Assembly: GCF_023757625.1 (NCBI RefSeq)
Contig: NZ_JALGBZ010000001.1
Span: 248,001-312,000 of the forward strand
Length of the DNA stretch: 64,000 nt
Origin: Halomonas sp. S3-1-1
Lineage (GTDB): Bacteria > Pseudomonadota > Gammaproteobacteria > Pseudomonadales > Halomonadaceae
Direction: 5' to 3'
A program made the position numbers and the translations under genes. Shown one piece after another: positions 35,832 through 43,190 of this stretch. Within the stretch, counting starts at the first letter, position 1; the number at the start of each line of letters is the position of its first letter. The notes under the pieces were generated by a model. The model was not told the origin of the DNA. It saw only the letters and a program-made list of their open reading frames with translations, and ran no database searches.

Positions 35832-36500
35832 CCCCAACTCAAAAGCTTCGTCTGGCTCAAAATGCTGGTGGCCAAAATGACCGCGCTGGGGCTGACGCCC
35901 AAGGTGAGCTACGGCCTCTCGGAAATGGCCAGCCAGGTATGCACCGGCCTGCCCGGCGCCCCCGGCGTGGTCGGCAAGCCACTCTCCGGGCGCGAGGTGC
36001 GCATCCACAACGGCGAGATCCAGGTGCGCGGCGAAACGCTCTTCGAGGGCTACCTGCGCGACGGAAAGCTCGACCCCGCACTCGATAGCGAAGGCTGGTT
36101 CGCCACCAGAGACAAGGGCCACGTCACCGAACAAGACGAGCTGGTTGTTGAAGGACGGTTGGACAAAGCCTTTATCTCCGGCGGCGAAAACATCCAGCCC
36201 GAAGCCATCGAACAACGCCTGGTCAACCACCCCGGCATCGCCCAGGCGCTGGTGGTACCCGTGCCCCACCCGGAATGGGGCGAACGCCCGGTGGCCTTCA
36301 TCGACTACCACGCGGAGGCAGTGGCCGAAGCCGAACTAAACGCCTGGGTTCGCGAGACGCTGCCCGGTTTCATGGTGCCGGATGCTTGGTTTGTCTGGCC
36401 CGAGGGGGTGGGGTTCAAGCCCTCGCGGCGGATGTTTGCGGCGAAGGCCTGCGACTTATGTAGGGCGGATGTCATCAAACTTACGCGTGACCTAAGGTAA
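35832..36500 (+). pseudogene. C-terminal half of an o-succinylbenzoate-CoA ligase (MenE-like) fragment
   Basis: The open frame encodes about 213 aa of the C-terminal part of an ANL-family ligase. VSYGLSEMASQ is the adenylation motif region, GYLRDGKL...EGWFATRDKG and GRLDKAFISGGENIQPEAIEQRL match the A7/A8 motifs, and KPSRRMFAAK contains the terminal catalytic Lys. The N-terminal half with the P-loop is absent and there is no proper start, so the gene is a remnant. Its last 20 residues run into repeat copy 2. The GC content is core-like, so it is likely a displaced core gene, not cargo. Confidence 0.8.
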
Positions 36501-36685
36501 GTTTGTGGATAGGGTGTGATTAAATTGGGCAAAGCGAGCGGGCACGAGAATAATGGATAGGCTACATGAAAATTTATCGAATAAATATAGATCAGTAGGT
36601 TAGGAGCTACATGGGGCTTCATGACACCAATAAACGCGCCGTCGCGTTTATTGGTGTTATATGATTGGGCATATAATCACTGTTA
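36447..36685 (+). repeat. Repeat copy 2, candidate attI-like site heading the second cassette run
   Basis: Second, diverged copy of the element at 31454-31693. The shared hairpin is at about 36621-36660 with two base-pair changes relative to copy 1 that keep pairing. Ends ATATAATCACTGTTA, followed by AGC (GTTAAGC, a good GTTRRRY box at 36682). Confidence 0.65.
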
Positions 36686-36740
36686 AGCTTAGCTACCAGC
36701 ACTAACGGTGTTCTTCTAATTAAGAGAATATGGAGATGTG

Positions 36741-37016
36741 ATGTTCGCAAGTATCAAGGCTCAACAGTTCGCGGAATTCTATGTCCGAGTATATGAGCAA
36801 CCTGTATTAGGGCTCGATAATGCCGATGTTTATGAATTGGTCAAATCGTCAGTACCAAATGATATAATTAAGAACGTGAATCATCGGCCTGTGGCTATAT
36901 ATAGGCATGTCGCGCTAGACAAAAATGGGATCGGCTATCTGTTCGATTTTGATGCTAAACAGGCTGACGGTTGCTTAGGCCCTTGCGAACTTATTCTAGA
37001 CAGTGAAAAAACTTAA
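36741..37016 (+). CDS. Cassette protein of unknown function
   Basis: 91 aa, ATG 36741 with GGAGA at 7 nt (a GTG one codon before is an alternative). Mixed alpha/beta, two cysteines near the C-terminus (GCLGPCEL), no membrane segment, no family recognised. It is the first gene after repeat copy 2, and its stop codon lies within the ACTTAAC box of an attC-like site, the classic cassette arrangement. Confidence 0.65.
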   Translation: MFASIKAQQFAEFYVRVYEQPVLGLDNADVYELVKSSVPNDIIKNVNHRPVAIYRHVALDKNGIGYLFDFDAKQADGCLGPCELILDSEKT

Positions 37017-37113
37017 CATAAAGCTGCAATTGACCACCCAATGCGCTGCCGCGCTTCGGGTTCCCTTCGCGGGTTACGACCGCGAAGGCGGCAACTGAAC
37101 TTGGGCGTTAGGC
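37011..37113 (+). other. attC-like site 5 (best match)
   Basis: ACTTAAC (37011) and GTTAGGC (37107) fit RYYYAAC and GTTRRRY exactly. AAGCTGCAATTG near the 5' end pairs imperfectly with CAACTGAACTT near the 3' end, leaving unpaired bases, and TTCGCGG...CCGCGAA forms an inner hairpin. 103 bp. Confidence 0.85.
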
Positions 37114-37136
37114 TCAAAAAGCAGATAAGAGTCAAA

Positions 37137-37835
37137 ATGAATATTGATAATCTCATGTCAGGCATGTCAACCCCCAGAATATCTGACCCCACCGCGCCGC
37201 GAAGGGAGTTAAATATTGAGAAAGAAGACGAGCAGATAATAGAAAGTGCTATCGAAAAACTAGATAGGTCAAACCTCAAGACCGAAGATCTTTATGATGT
37301 TTTCAGTGATTGGCAGACGAAGAAGACGCTAACGTCTAAACGAATATTTTTTTCGACTTCAATTCTTGTGGTTGCGGCAGCTTGGATTGGTATCGACTAT
37401 ACAGAGTTGTCCTTTTTTGGCTTGGAAGTCGCTAATGGATCTCCTGAAAGATTCATAATCTTTGTCCTTGTATCCATCTTTGCTAGCGGAATCTTATACG
37501 AATTATCAAGAAGGATAGATTCAACTGTTAGGAGTGCGAGAATTAAACATGTCAACGGTGATTTAAATAGCTTGGTACAGCCTGTGAAGGCTGTTGATAA
37601 AGTTATGGAAAGCAATAACATCGATGATTTCGTTGATTTATACTTTGATTTTCGGTCCCCGTTGAATTCATCGCAGCATGATGCTATTGATGTATATCGA
37701 GCCGTCAAGTTTTACAATAGCAATCTTTCAAGAGCAGGGGTTGGCTTGGGTCTTGTAACGTTGGTAGAACAGCTAATAGTTTACTCAATTGCAGCTATTG
37801 CTATTTTCTCTTTGGTTCAGCAGCTTGTGTTATAA
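37137..37835 (+). CDS. Cassette-encoded membrane protein, unknown
   Basis: 232 aa. The N-terminal 75 residues are acidic and probably helical or disordered; hydrophobic segments lie at about 70-90, 98-118 and 205-230, giving three likely membrane spans with a charged cytoplasmic loop of about 85 residues between the second and third. No family recognised. The ATG at 37137 follows AAGAG; the longer open frame upstream runs through the attC site. Flanked by attC-like sites 5 and 6. Confidence 0.7.
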   Translation: MNIDNLMSGMSTPRISDPTAPRRELNIEKEDEQIIESAIEKLDRSNLKTEDLYDVFSDWQTKKTLTSKRIFFSTSILVVAAAWIGIDYTELSFFGLEVANGSPERFIIFVLVSIFASGILYELSRRIDSTVRSARIKHVNGDLNSLVQPVKAVDKVMESNNIDDFVDLYFDFRSPLNSSQHDAIDVYRAVKFYNSNLSRAGVGLGLVTLVEQLIVYSIAAIAIFSLVQQLVL

Positions 37836-37839
37836 AGAA

Positions 37840-37911
37840 AACTAACAGGCGCATGTTGCTGACCTGGTTTTCCGCTCCGTTCCAAATCAGTCGAGAATGC
37901 GGGCGTTATAT
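37840..37911 (+). other. attC-like site 6
   Basis: AACTAAC (37840) to GTTATAT (37905), 72 bp. GGCGCATGTT near the start pairs with ATGCGGGC near the end. It follows the membrane-protein stop by 4 nt. Confidence 0.7.
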
Positions 37912-37925
37912 ATCTTGGGTGATAC

Positions 37926-38303
37926 ATGAGACTTGAAGAAGAATTTAGTGAGTTGCAAAAGCTATTTGCTCAAAGAGACCTGTTAATTGAGCCACGAAAA
38001 TTATCAGGAAGCGGTTTCATGGAAATTCTCTTGGCAAAAAGAAAGGACATGAAAATTAAAATATATCAAGAAAAAGGGCATCGTCTACCACATATTCACA
38101 TCGACTATGGGAAGCAGCGGCACGCAGCTAGCTATGCCATAGAAACAGGCGAAAGAATCGAAGGTAAGTTATCTAAGCAATATGATAGCGATGTTTCTAG
38201 TTGGTTGGATCGGAATCGAGGTAAGGTTCTAGAAATCTGGAATGCTTTGCAAGCGAGTACACAGCACGAACCACTATTAGCGCAGTTGACTGGTGATGTT
38301 TAA
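37926..38303 (+). CDS. DUF4160 family protein, cassette gene
   Basis: 125 aa. The C-terminal 80 residues match DUF4160: MKIKIYQEKGHRLPHIHIDYG (the H-x-H-x3-G core), AASYAIETGERIEG and DSDVSSWLDRNRGKVLEIWN. In many genomes DUF4160 genes are paired with DUF2442 in toxin-antitoxin-like modules; no DUF2442 partner is seen here. The start ATG has only a weak ribosome site. Flanked by attC-like sites 6 and 7. Confidence 0.85.
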   Translation: MRLEEEFSELQKLFAQRDLLIEPRKLSGSGFMEILLAKRKDMKIKIYQEKGHRLPHIHIDYGKQRHAASYAIETGERIEGKLSKQYDSDVSSWLDRNRGKVLEIWNALQASTQHEPLLAQLTGDV

Positions 38304-38309
38304 TAAGTC

Positions 38310-38363
38310 AATTAACTGCGAGCCTTGGGCGCCGGGCACGCTTAAATGCTCTGGTTGTTAAGT
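38310..38363 (+). other. attC-like site 7
   Basis: AATTAAC (38310) to GTTAAGT (38357), 54 bp, short. GCGAGC near the start pairs with GCTC near the end. The right box is followed at once by tandem copies of the same box (see 38355-38394). Confidence 0.6.
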
Positions 38364-38394
38364 TGTTAAGTTGTTAAGTTGTTAAGTTGTTAAA
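38355..38394 (+). repeat. Tandem 8-bp repeat containing the attC right box
   Basis: Four exact copies of TTGTTAAG (38355-38386) and a fifth, TTGTTAAA (38387-38394). Each of the first four junctions contains GTTAAGT, a full GTTRRRY box. Confidence 0.95.
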
Positions 38395-38408
38395 CGTTTA
38401 GAGGACTC

Positions 38409-38574
38409 ATGGAAGTATCAAACCCAGATGTTTCAGGTGCAATGAAAAATTGGGGTTCAGATGATTAGCTCCCGCAGAGCACCTGTGCTCGAAATATATC
38501 AACAAGTCAGAAATAGGTTTGGTCCTGAGTTTGAGTGTGAAACTCCAAAGGGGATTTTTGGTGAAGAGACGTAA
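38409..38574 (+). pseudogene. Cassette remnant cut off by IS30
   Basis: ATG 38409 (AGAGG upstream) reads 19 codons to a stop at 38466. A second frame, entered if one A of the A5 run at 38445-38449 is dropped, continues MKIGVQMISSRRAPVLEIY... to a stop at 38572. Either a short ORF plus remnant or a frameshifted gene of about 54 aa. No family recognised. No attC follows because the IS30 element begins at 38592. Confidence 0.4.
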
Positions 38575-38591
38575 AAAAATAAAACAAGGTT

Positions 38592-39679
38592 GGCGGTCTC
38601 AAGTTTCAAGCGCAACACTATTGAAGAGTGCTCGGGCCTGCGACCGATTTCTTGAGCACCTCGGCGTAAACTTCCAATGGCGTGCGCCAGTCCAGTGTCT
38701 GGCGAGGCCGCGTGTTGAGTGAGTAGGCTATCTCGTCGAGTTCATCCTGGCTGTAGACCGATAGGTCTGTGCCCTTCGGCAGGTACTGCCGCAACAGACC
38801 GTTGGTGTTCTCATTGGAGCCCCGCTGCCACGGGCTATGCGGATCAGCGAAGTAAATCGCCGTACCGGTCTTTTGCGTGATACCGGCATGCCTGACCATC
38901 TCTCTGCCCTGATTGTAGGTCATGGACAAACGCAGAGACCGCGGCACTTCATTGAGCTTGTCACTGAAGCCGACAACTGCCGCCGTGGCCGTAGTGCCAT
39001 CGACTTTCGCCAACAGGACCAGGCGTGTGGTGCGCTCCACTAGCGTGCCGATAGCAGACCGATTGTTAGCGCCAATGATGAGATCGCCCTCCCAGTGATC
39101 GGGCATCAGGCGATCTTCGATCTCAGGCGGCCGCACGTGGATGCTGACCAGGTCGGGGATCTATTGTCGTCGATCCTTACCACGGCTGCGTGGCCGACTC
39201 TTGCTGTTCCCCTGACGTAAGCAGGCGATGAGCTCCTTCTTGAGGCTGCCGCGAGGCATCACATGGAGCGCGTTGTAAATGGCCTCATGCGAGACCTGAC
39301 GACGTGAATCATTGGGAGACATAAGCTTCACTGTGCGGCCTATCTGTTGCGGTGACCAGTCTTGCGCAGTAGATAGACCACTACCTCGAAGCGCTCCCCA
39401 CCGGGATGCAGTTTGGGACGTCGGCGTGGTCGGTGTCGTGTCAGACTGGCCCTATAGCCTGCCAGGCTGGCATCATAGTCTTTGACCGTGTGGCTAGCGA
39501 TTTCTCGCGATACGGTACTCGGCGCATGGCCCAAACGAGTGGCGATGGCTCGAATCGAATGAGTCGCTCTCATCATCATGATGGAGGCTCGGTCTTCAGC
39601 AGAGAGATGGCGATAGCATTGAGTCATAGCAACATCGTACCTGAGGGGGCATGTGTTCCACTTACTCATTTAGACCGCC
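38592..39679 (-). mobile_element. IS30-family insertion sequence (decayed)
   Basis: About 1.09 kb. The ends are imperfect inverted repeats: GGCGGTCTCAAG at 38592 and its partner ...AGACCGCC ending at 39679; of 27 terminal bases about 17 pair by eye. It contains one leftward transposase gene with at least two inactivating changes. No clear target duplication is seen at the flanks. Confidence 0.85.
38618..39627 (-). pseudogene. IS30-family transposase, frameshifted and with an in-frame stop
   Basis: N-terminal part (start ATG 39627, YRHLSAEDRASIMMM, HTH with RLGHAPSTVSREI) runs to a frameshift near 39370, where the frame moves to WSPQQIGRTVKLMSPNDSRRQVSHEAIYNAL. A further in-frame TAG lies near 39163 before IPDLVSIHVRPPEIEDRL. 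The catalytic core DHWEGD ... FADPHSPWQRGSNENTNGLLRQYLPKG (DDE-type) is intact in the last part. The element is therefore not able to make a full transposase. Confidence 0.9.
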
Positions 39680-41084
39680 CTCCAGGCGGCACCAACCTCG
39701 GCAAAACCCCCTCCAACACCCGCGCCACATGTAGCACCTTCATATCCTGATATTTCCCCGCGACCAGATGCAGCCCCACCGGCAGCCCCTGATCATCCAG
39801 CCCACAGGGCAGCGAGGCGGCGGGTTGCTGGGTGAGGTTGAAGGGGTAGCTGAACGGGGTCCAGTCCATCCAGTCTTTATACTGGCCGCCGGGCGGCACG
39901 TTGTAGCCCGCCTCGAAGGGCGAAATGGGCACCGTCGGGGTGACGAGCAGATCGAATCGCTCGTGGAAGGCAGCCATGTGGGCGGTCAGCTCGCTGCGCG
40001 CGCGGCGGGCGGCGAGGTACTGCGGGAGCGAAACGTCCTGTCCGCGCCGGGCGATATCGAGAAAGCCGGGGTCGAGTGCCGCCTGCCGCGCTTCGCTCAG
40101 CTTTTCCAGCGCCTGGGTGGCGCCGGCGAACCAGAGCGTGTTGAAGGTCTCAAGCGGGTTGGTAAAGCCCGGGTCGATGCGCTCGACCGTGGCGCCCAGC
40201 GCCTCCAGGTGTGCAACGGCTTCTTCCACCCGCCGGGCGATGTCCGGAGCGACGTCCACGTAACCCAGGTTGGCGCTGAAGGCGATGCGGTAGCCGCGCA
40301 GGTCCGCTGGCGGTAGGGCGAGCCAGTCCGGCCCCTGCGGGTTGCCCGCGTAGCCGTCGCGGCTGTCGGGCTTTGCCATCACGCTTAACATCAGGGCGCT
40401 GTCGGCGGCGGTGCGGGTCATGGGGCCCAGGTGTGAAAGGGTGCTCATGGCGCTGGCGGGCCACTGGGGCACCCAGCCAAAGGTTGGCTTGATGCCGAAG
40501 ATGCCGGTAAAACTGCACGGAATACGAATCGAGCCGCCCGCGTCGCTGCCCTGGTGAAGAAGCCCCAGGTTCAGCGCCGCCGCCGCGCCTGCGCCGCCTG
40601 ATGAACCACCGGGCGTTAGCTGCGTGTTCCACGGGTTGCGGGTGATGCCGTGCAGCGGGTTGTCGGTCACGCCTTTCCAGCCGAACTCCGGCGAGGTGGT
40701 CTTGCCGATCACGATGGCGCCCGCCTCGCGCAGGTGGCGGCTGATGGGGGCATCCACCTCCCAAGGGCCTTCGGCTGAGGTGGTGGTCGAGCCCATGCGG
40801 GTGGGAAGCCCGCGGGTCAGGGTCAGGTCCTTGATCGTCACCGGTACGCCATCCAGCGGGCCGCAGGGCGTACCCTGCTGCCAGCGCCGGTGGGAAGCCT
40901 GGGCGAGCTCCCGTGCTTGCGCCGCGTTGACCACGCTGAAGGCGTTGACGCGCGGGTTGTGGCGTTCGATACGCGAAAGGCAGTCATCGACCAGTGCTTC
41001 GGGGCTGAGCGAGCCTTCCTTGAAACGCGCAAGCGCCTCGACGGCAGTCAGGGTCTCGAAGGTTTCGGCAGATGGGCTGGTCAT
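39666..41084 (-). CDS. Amidase signature family amidase
   Basis: 472 aa. The Ser-cisSer-Lys triad is intact: Lys85 (TIKD), Ser161 in GGSSGG, and nucleophile Ser185 in GSDAGGSIRIP. It hydrolyses an amide to an acid and ammonia. The ATG at 41084 overlaps the stop of the upstream hydrolase gene and has GGAG at 7 nt. Its last codons (after PPG) and stop lie within the IS30 terminal repeat, so the C-terminus is altered by the insertion; whether activity is affected is unknown. It is the last gene of the operon 44962-39666. Confidence 0.92.
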   Translation of the reverse strand: MTSPSAETFETLTAVEALARFKEGSLSPEALVDDCLSRIERHNPRVNAFSVVNAAQARELAQASHRRWQQGTPCGPLDGVPVTIKDLTLTRGLPTRMGSTTTSAEGPWEVDAPISRHLREAGAIVIGKTTSPEFGWKGVTDNPLHGITRNPWNTQLTPGGSSGGAGAAAALNLGLLHQGSDAGGSIRIPCSFTGIFGIKPTFGWVPQWPASAMSTLSHLGPMTRTAADSALMLSVMAKPDSRDGYAGNPQGPDWLALPPADLRGYRIAFSANLGYVDVAPDIARRVEEAVAHLEALGATVERIDPGFTNPLETFNTLWFAGATQALEKLSEARQAALDPGFLDIARRGQDVSLPQYLAARRARSELTAHMAAFHERFDLLVTPTVPISPFEAGYNVPPGGQYKDWMDWTPFSYPFNLTQQPAASLPCGLDDQGLPVGLHLVAGKYQDMKVLHVARVLEGVLPRLVPPGGRSK

Positions 41085-42358
41085 CACGCGTCTCCCTCGA
41101 CCGTTCCCGCCGCGTCCAGCACCGCGTGGAGCAGCACGTTGGCACCTGCGTGAACGTGTTCGGGCTCGGCGCTTTCGGCTTCGTTGTGGCTGATGCCGTC
41201 CTTGCAGGGAATGAAGATCATCGCCGCCGGTGCCACCCGGCCGATGAAGATGGCGTCGTGGCCTGCGCCGCTGATGATCTCCTGATGAGAATGGCCCATC
41301 GCTTCCGCTCCTCGGCGCACGCGCTCGACACAGGCCTTATCGAAGTACTCCGGCGCGAAGGTAGCGGTGGGGGTCAGTTCCCACTCTAGGCCGTGGCGCT
41401 CGCTGATCTCCTCGACCGCTCCGGCTACCTCGCGGCTCATCGCCTCCAGCGCCTCTGACTCCCAGTGGCGCATGTCCAGGGTCATCTTCACCTGGCCGGG
41501 GATGACGTTGCGCGAGCCCGGGTGCAGCGCCATGTACCCCACGGTGCCCCGGCCGTGGGGCGCGTGGCTATGGGCAATGCGGTTGAGCGCGTGGGTGACT
41601 TCCGCCGCGCCCATCATGGCGTCGCGGCGCAGATGCATCGGCGTGGGGCCGGCGTGGGCCTCGAGCCCGGTCAGGGTCAAATCGAACCATTTCTGGCCGA
41701 GCGCACCAATCACCACGCCGATGGTGGTCTCGGTCTCTTCCAGTATCGGGCCCTGCTCGATATGCGGCTCGAAGTAGGCCGCGATCTCGCCCGGTGAGAC
41801 GTCGTCCTGGCCGCGATAGCCGATGGCGTCCAACGCCTCGCCCGCCGTGACACCCTCATGGTCGGCGCGGGCCATCATCTCGTCGAAGCCGAGTTCGCCG
41901 GTGAAGATGCCGGAGCCCATCATGCAGGGCGCAAAGCGGCAGCCCTCTTCGTTGGTCCAGGCGGCAATCTCCACCGGCGCGCGGGTGCGAATGTCGTGCT
42001 GATTGAGCGTGCGCACGACCTCGAGCCCCGCCAGCACGCCAAAGGCGCCGTCATACTTGCCGCCGGTTGGTTGGCTATCCAGGTGGCTGCCCATCATGAC
42101 GGCCTTCGCTTGTGTATCGCTGCCCGGGCGGCGGGCGAAGATGTTCCCCACCCGATCAATGCGAATCGAGCAGCCCTCGGCCCGGCACCACTGGATGAAC
42201 AGGTCGCGGCCCTGGCGGTCCAGGTCGGTCAGCGCCTGACGGTTGACGCCGCCCTTGGGGGTGGCGCCAAGCTTGGCCATTTCCATCATCGAGGCCCAGA
42301 GGCGGTCGCTGTCGGTGGTCATTTGGGTGGTTGGTTGAACGGTCGATTGAGTGGTCAT
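41084..42358 (-). CDS. Zn-dependent N-carbamoyl-L-amino acid hydrolase / allantoate amidohydrolase family (M20)
   Basis: 424 aa. Family metal-binding positions are present: GSHLDSQPTGGKYDGAFGV, NEEGCRF, HIEQGPILE, SGAGHDAIF and GISHNEAE. Members cleave N-carbamoyl amino acids or N-carbamoyl-beta-alanine (beta-ureidopropionase) to amino acid, CO2 and ammonia. With the neighbouring amidase, regulator and beta-alanine pathway it is probably an N-carbamoyl-beta-alanine or N-carbamoyl amino acid hydrolase. It overlaps the amidase start and begins 5 nt after the regulator gene. Confidence 0.93.
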   Translation of the reverse strand: MTTQSTVQPTTQMTTDSDRLWASMMEMAKLGATPKGGVNRQALTDLDRQGRDLFIQWCRAEGCSIRIDRVGNIFARRPGSDTQAKAVMMGSHLDSQPTGGKYDGAFGVLAGLEVVRTLNQHDIRTRAPVEIAAWTNEEGCRFAPCMMGSGIFTGELGFDEMMARADHEGVTAGEALDAIGYRGQDDVSPGEIAAYFEPHIEQGPILEETETTIGVVIGALGQKWFDLTLTGLEAHAGPTPMHLRRDAMMGAAEVTHALNRIAHSHAPHGRGTVGYMALHPGSRNVIPGQVKMTLDMRHWESEALEAMSREVAGAVEEISERHGLEWELTPTATFAPEYFDKACVERVRRGAEAMGHSHQEIISGAGHDAIFIGRVAPAAMIFIPCKDGISHNEAESAEPEHVHAGANVLLHAVLDAAGTVEGDA

Positions 42359-42363
42359 GATGG

Positions 42364-43188
42364 TTACCTCGCGGAATCAAGCGGTGGGGGTGGCAGGTCG
42401 TGCAGTCGGGAGCGCGGGGGGGCGGTGTCCACGGGGCCGGTGAGCATCTGCTCGGCCATTTCCGTTTCCAAGGCGCTCATGTGCTGTTCGGCATCCGCCA
42501 TGTGCTCGGCCATCAGCCGACGCACTTGGGGCGTGTCTTCGCGGCGGTAGGCCTCGATCAGCCGACGGTGGTAGTCGTGGTTGGCCTGGTCGAACTGCTT
42601 GCGCTCGGGGATGTAGGCCTTCTTGATGACGACCAGATCGCGCAGCATGTCGTTGAGAAACCGGCACATGAAGGCCAGCAGCGGGTTCGGGCAGGCCTTG
42701 GCCAGAAGCTGGTGAAACTCGAGCTCCAGAAAGCGCTGGTGGCGATGATCCTCGTCGTTGTCGCAGCAGGCGCAGGCGCTCATGTTGGCTTCCAGCAAGT
42801 CGAAATCTGCCTCGCCAAGGCGCCCGACCACGGAGGCGGCAAGCTCCACCTCCAGCAGTTTGCGAAGCTGATACACCTGGTGGGCATCCAGCGTTTGAAA
42901 GTGCAGAAAGTTGCGCAGCATCCGGCTGGCGGGCTCCATGCCCGGCTGATTGATCACCGCACCGCCCTTCGGGCCGGTCTTCAGCGTGATCAGCCCTTCC
43001 ACTTCGAGTATCTTGAGCGCTTCGCGGATGGTGCCCTTGGCGCTTTCGTAAAGCGCCATCAGGGCCTTTTCGTTGGGCAGCCGGTCGCCCTCCTTGAGGC
43101 CCTCGGCGGCGATCCAGCGCTTGATATCGTCGCTGATCAGCTCGGCCAGCTTCGGGCGCCGGGGGGCGTGAGTGAACGAGGCTGCCAT
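42364..43188 (-). CDS. GntR-family regulator (FCD domain)
   Basis: 274 aa. The N-terminal winged helix (LAELISDDIKRWIAAEGLKEGDRLPNEKALMALYESAKGTIREALKILEVEGLI) and a C-terminal FCD effector domain (about 95-245) are clear. The gene sits inside the transporter-hydrolase operon, 2 nt after the symporter stop. Likely a ligand-responsive repressor of this operon and perhaps of the divergent aminotransferase operon. Confidence 0.92.
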   Translation of the reverse strand: MAASFTHAPRRPKLAELISDDIKRWIAAEGLKEGDRLPNEKALMALYESAKGTIREALKILEVEGLITLKTGPKGGAVINQPGMEPASRMLRNFLHFQTLDAHQVYQLRKLLEVELAASVVGRLGEADFDLLEANMSACACCDNDEDHRHQRFLELEFHQLLAKACPNPLLAFMCRFLNDMLRDLVVIKKAYIPERKQFDQANHDYHRRLIEAYRREDTPQVRRLMAEHMADAEQHMSALETEMAEQMLTGPVDTAPPRSRLHDLPPPPLDSAR

Positions 43189-43190
43189 CG

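Larger units (their letters stand above)
31454..38591 (+). mobile_element. Integron cassette array without integrase (CALIN-like)
   Basis: From 31454 to 38591 the DNA changes to low GC and holds a run of short plus-strand orphan genes. After most genes lies a site with the attC layout: RYYYAAC-like box overlapping the stop codon, a 55-118 bp imperfect palindrome, and a GTTRRRY-like box (32123-32223, 32890-32991, 33722-33837, 34300-34372, 37011-37113, 37840-37911, 38310-38363, plus a half site at 35006). Two 240-bp repeats head the two cassette runs. No tyrosine integrase gene is present in the window. The array ends at an IS30 element. Several sites are degenerate, so the call is strong as a whole but weaker for each site. 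Confidence 0.78.

Noticed and set aside
38355..38394. Short tandem repeat considered as a CRISPR remnant
   Set aside because: Unit is only 8 bp with no spacers and no cas genes; it fits repeated attC boxes instead.
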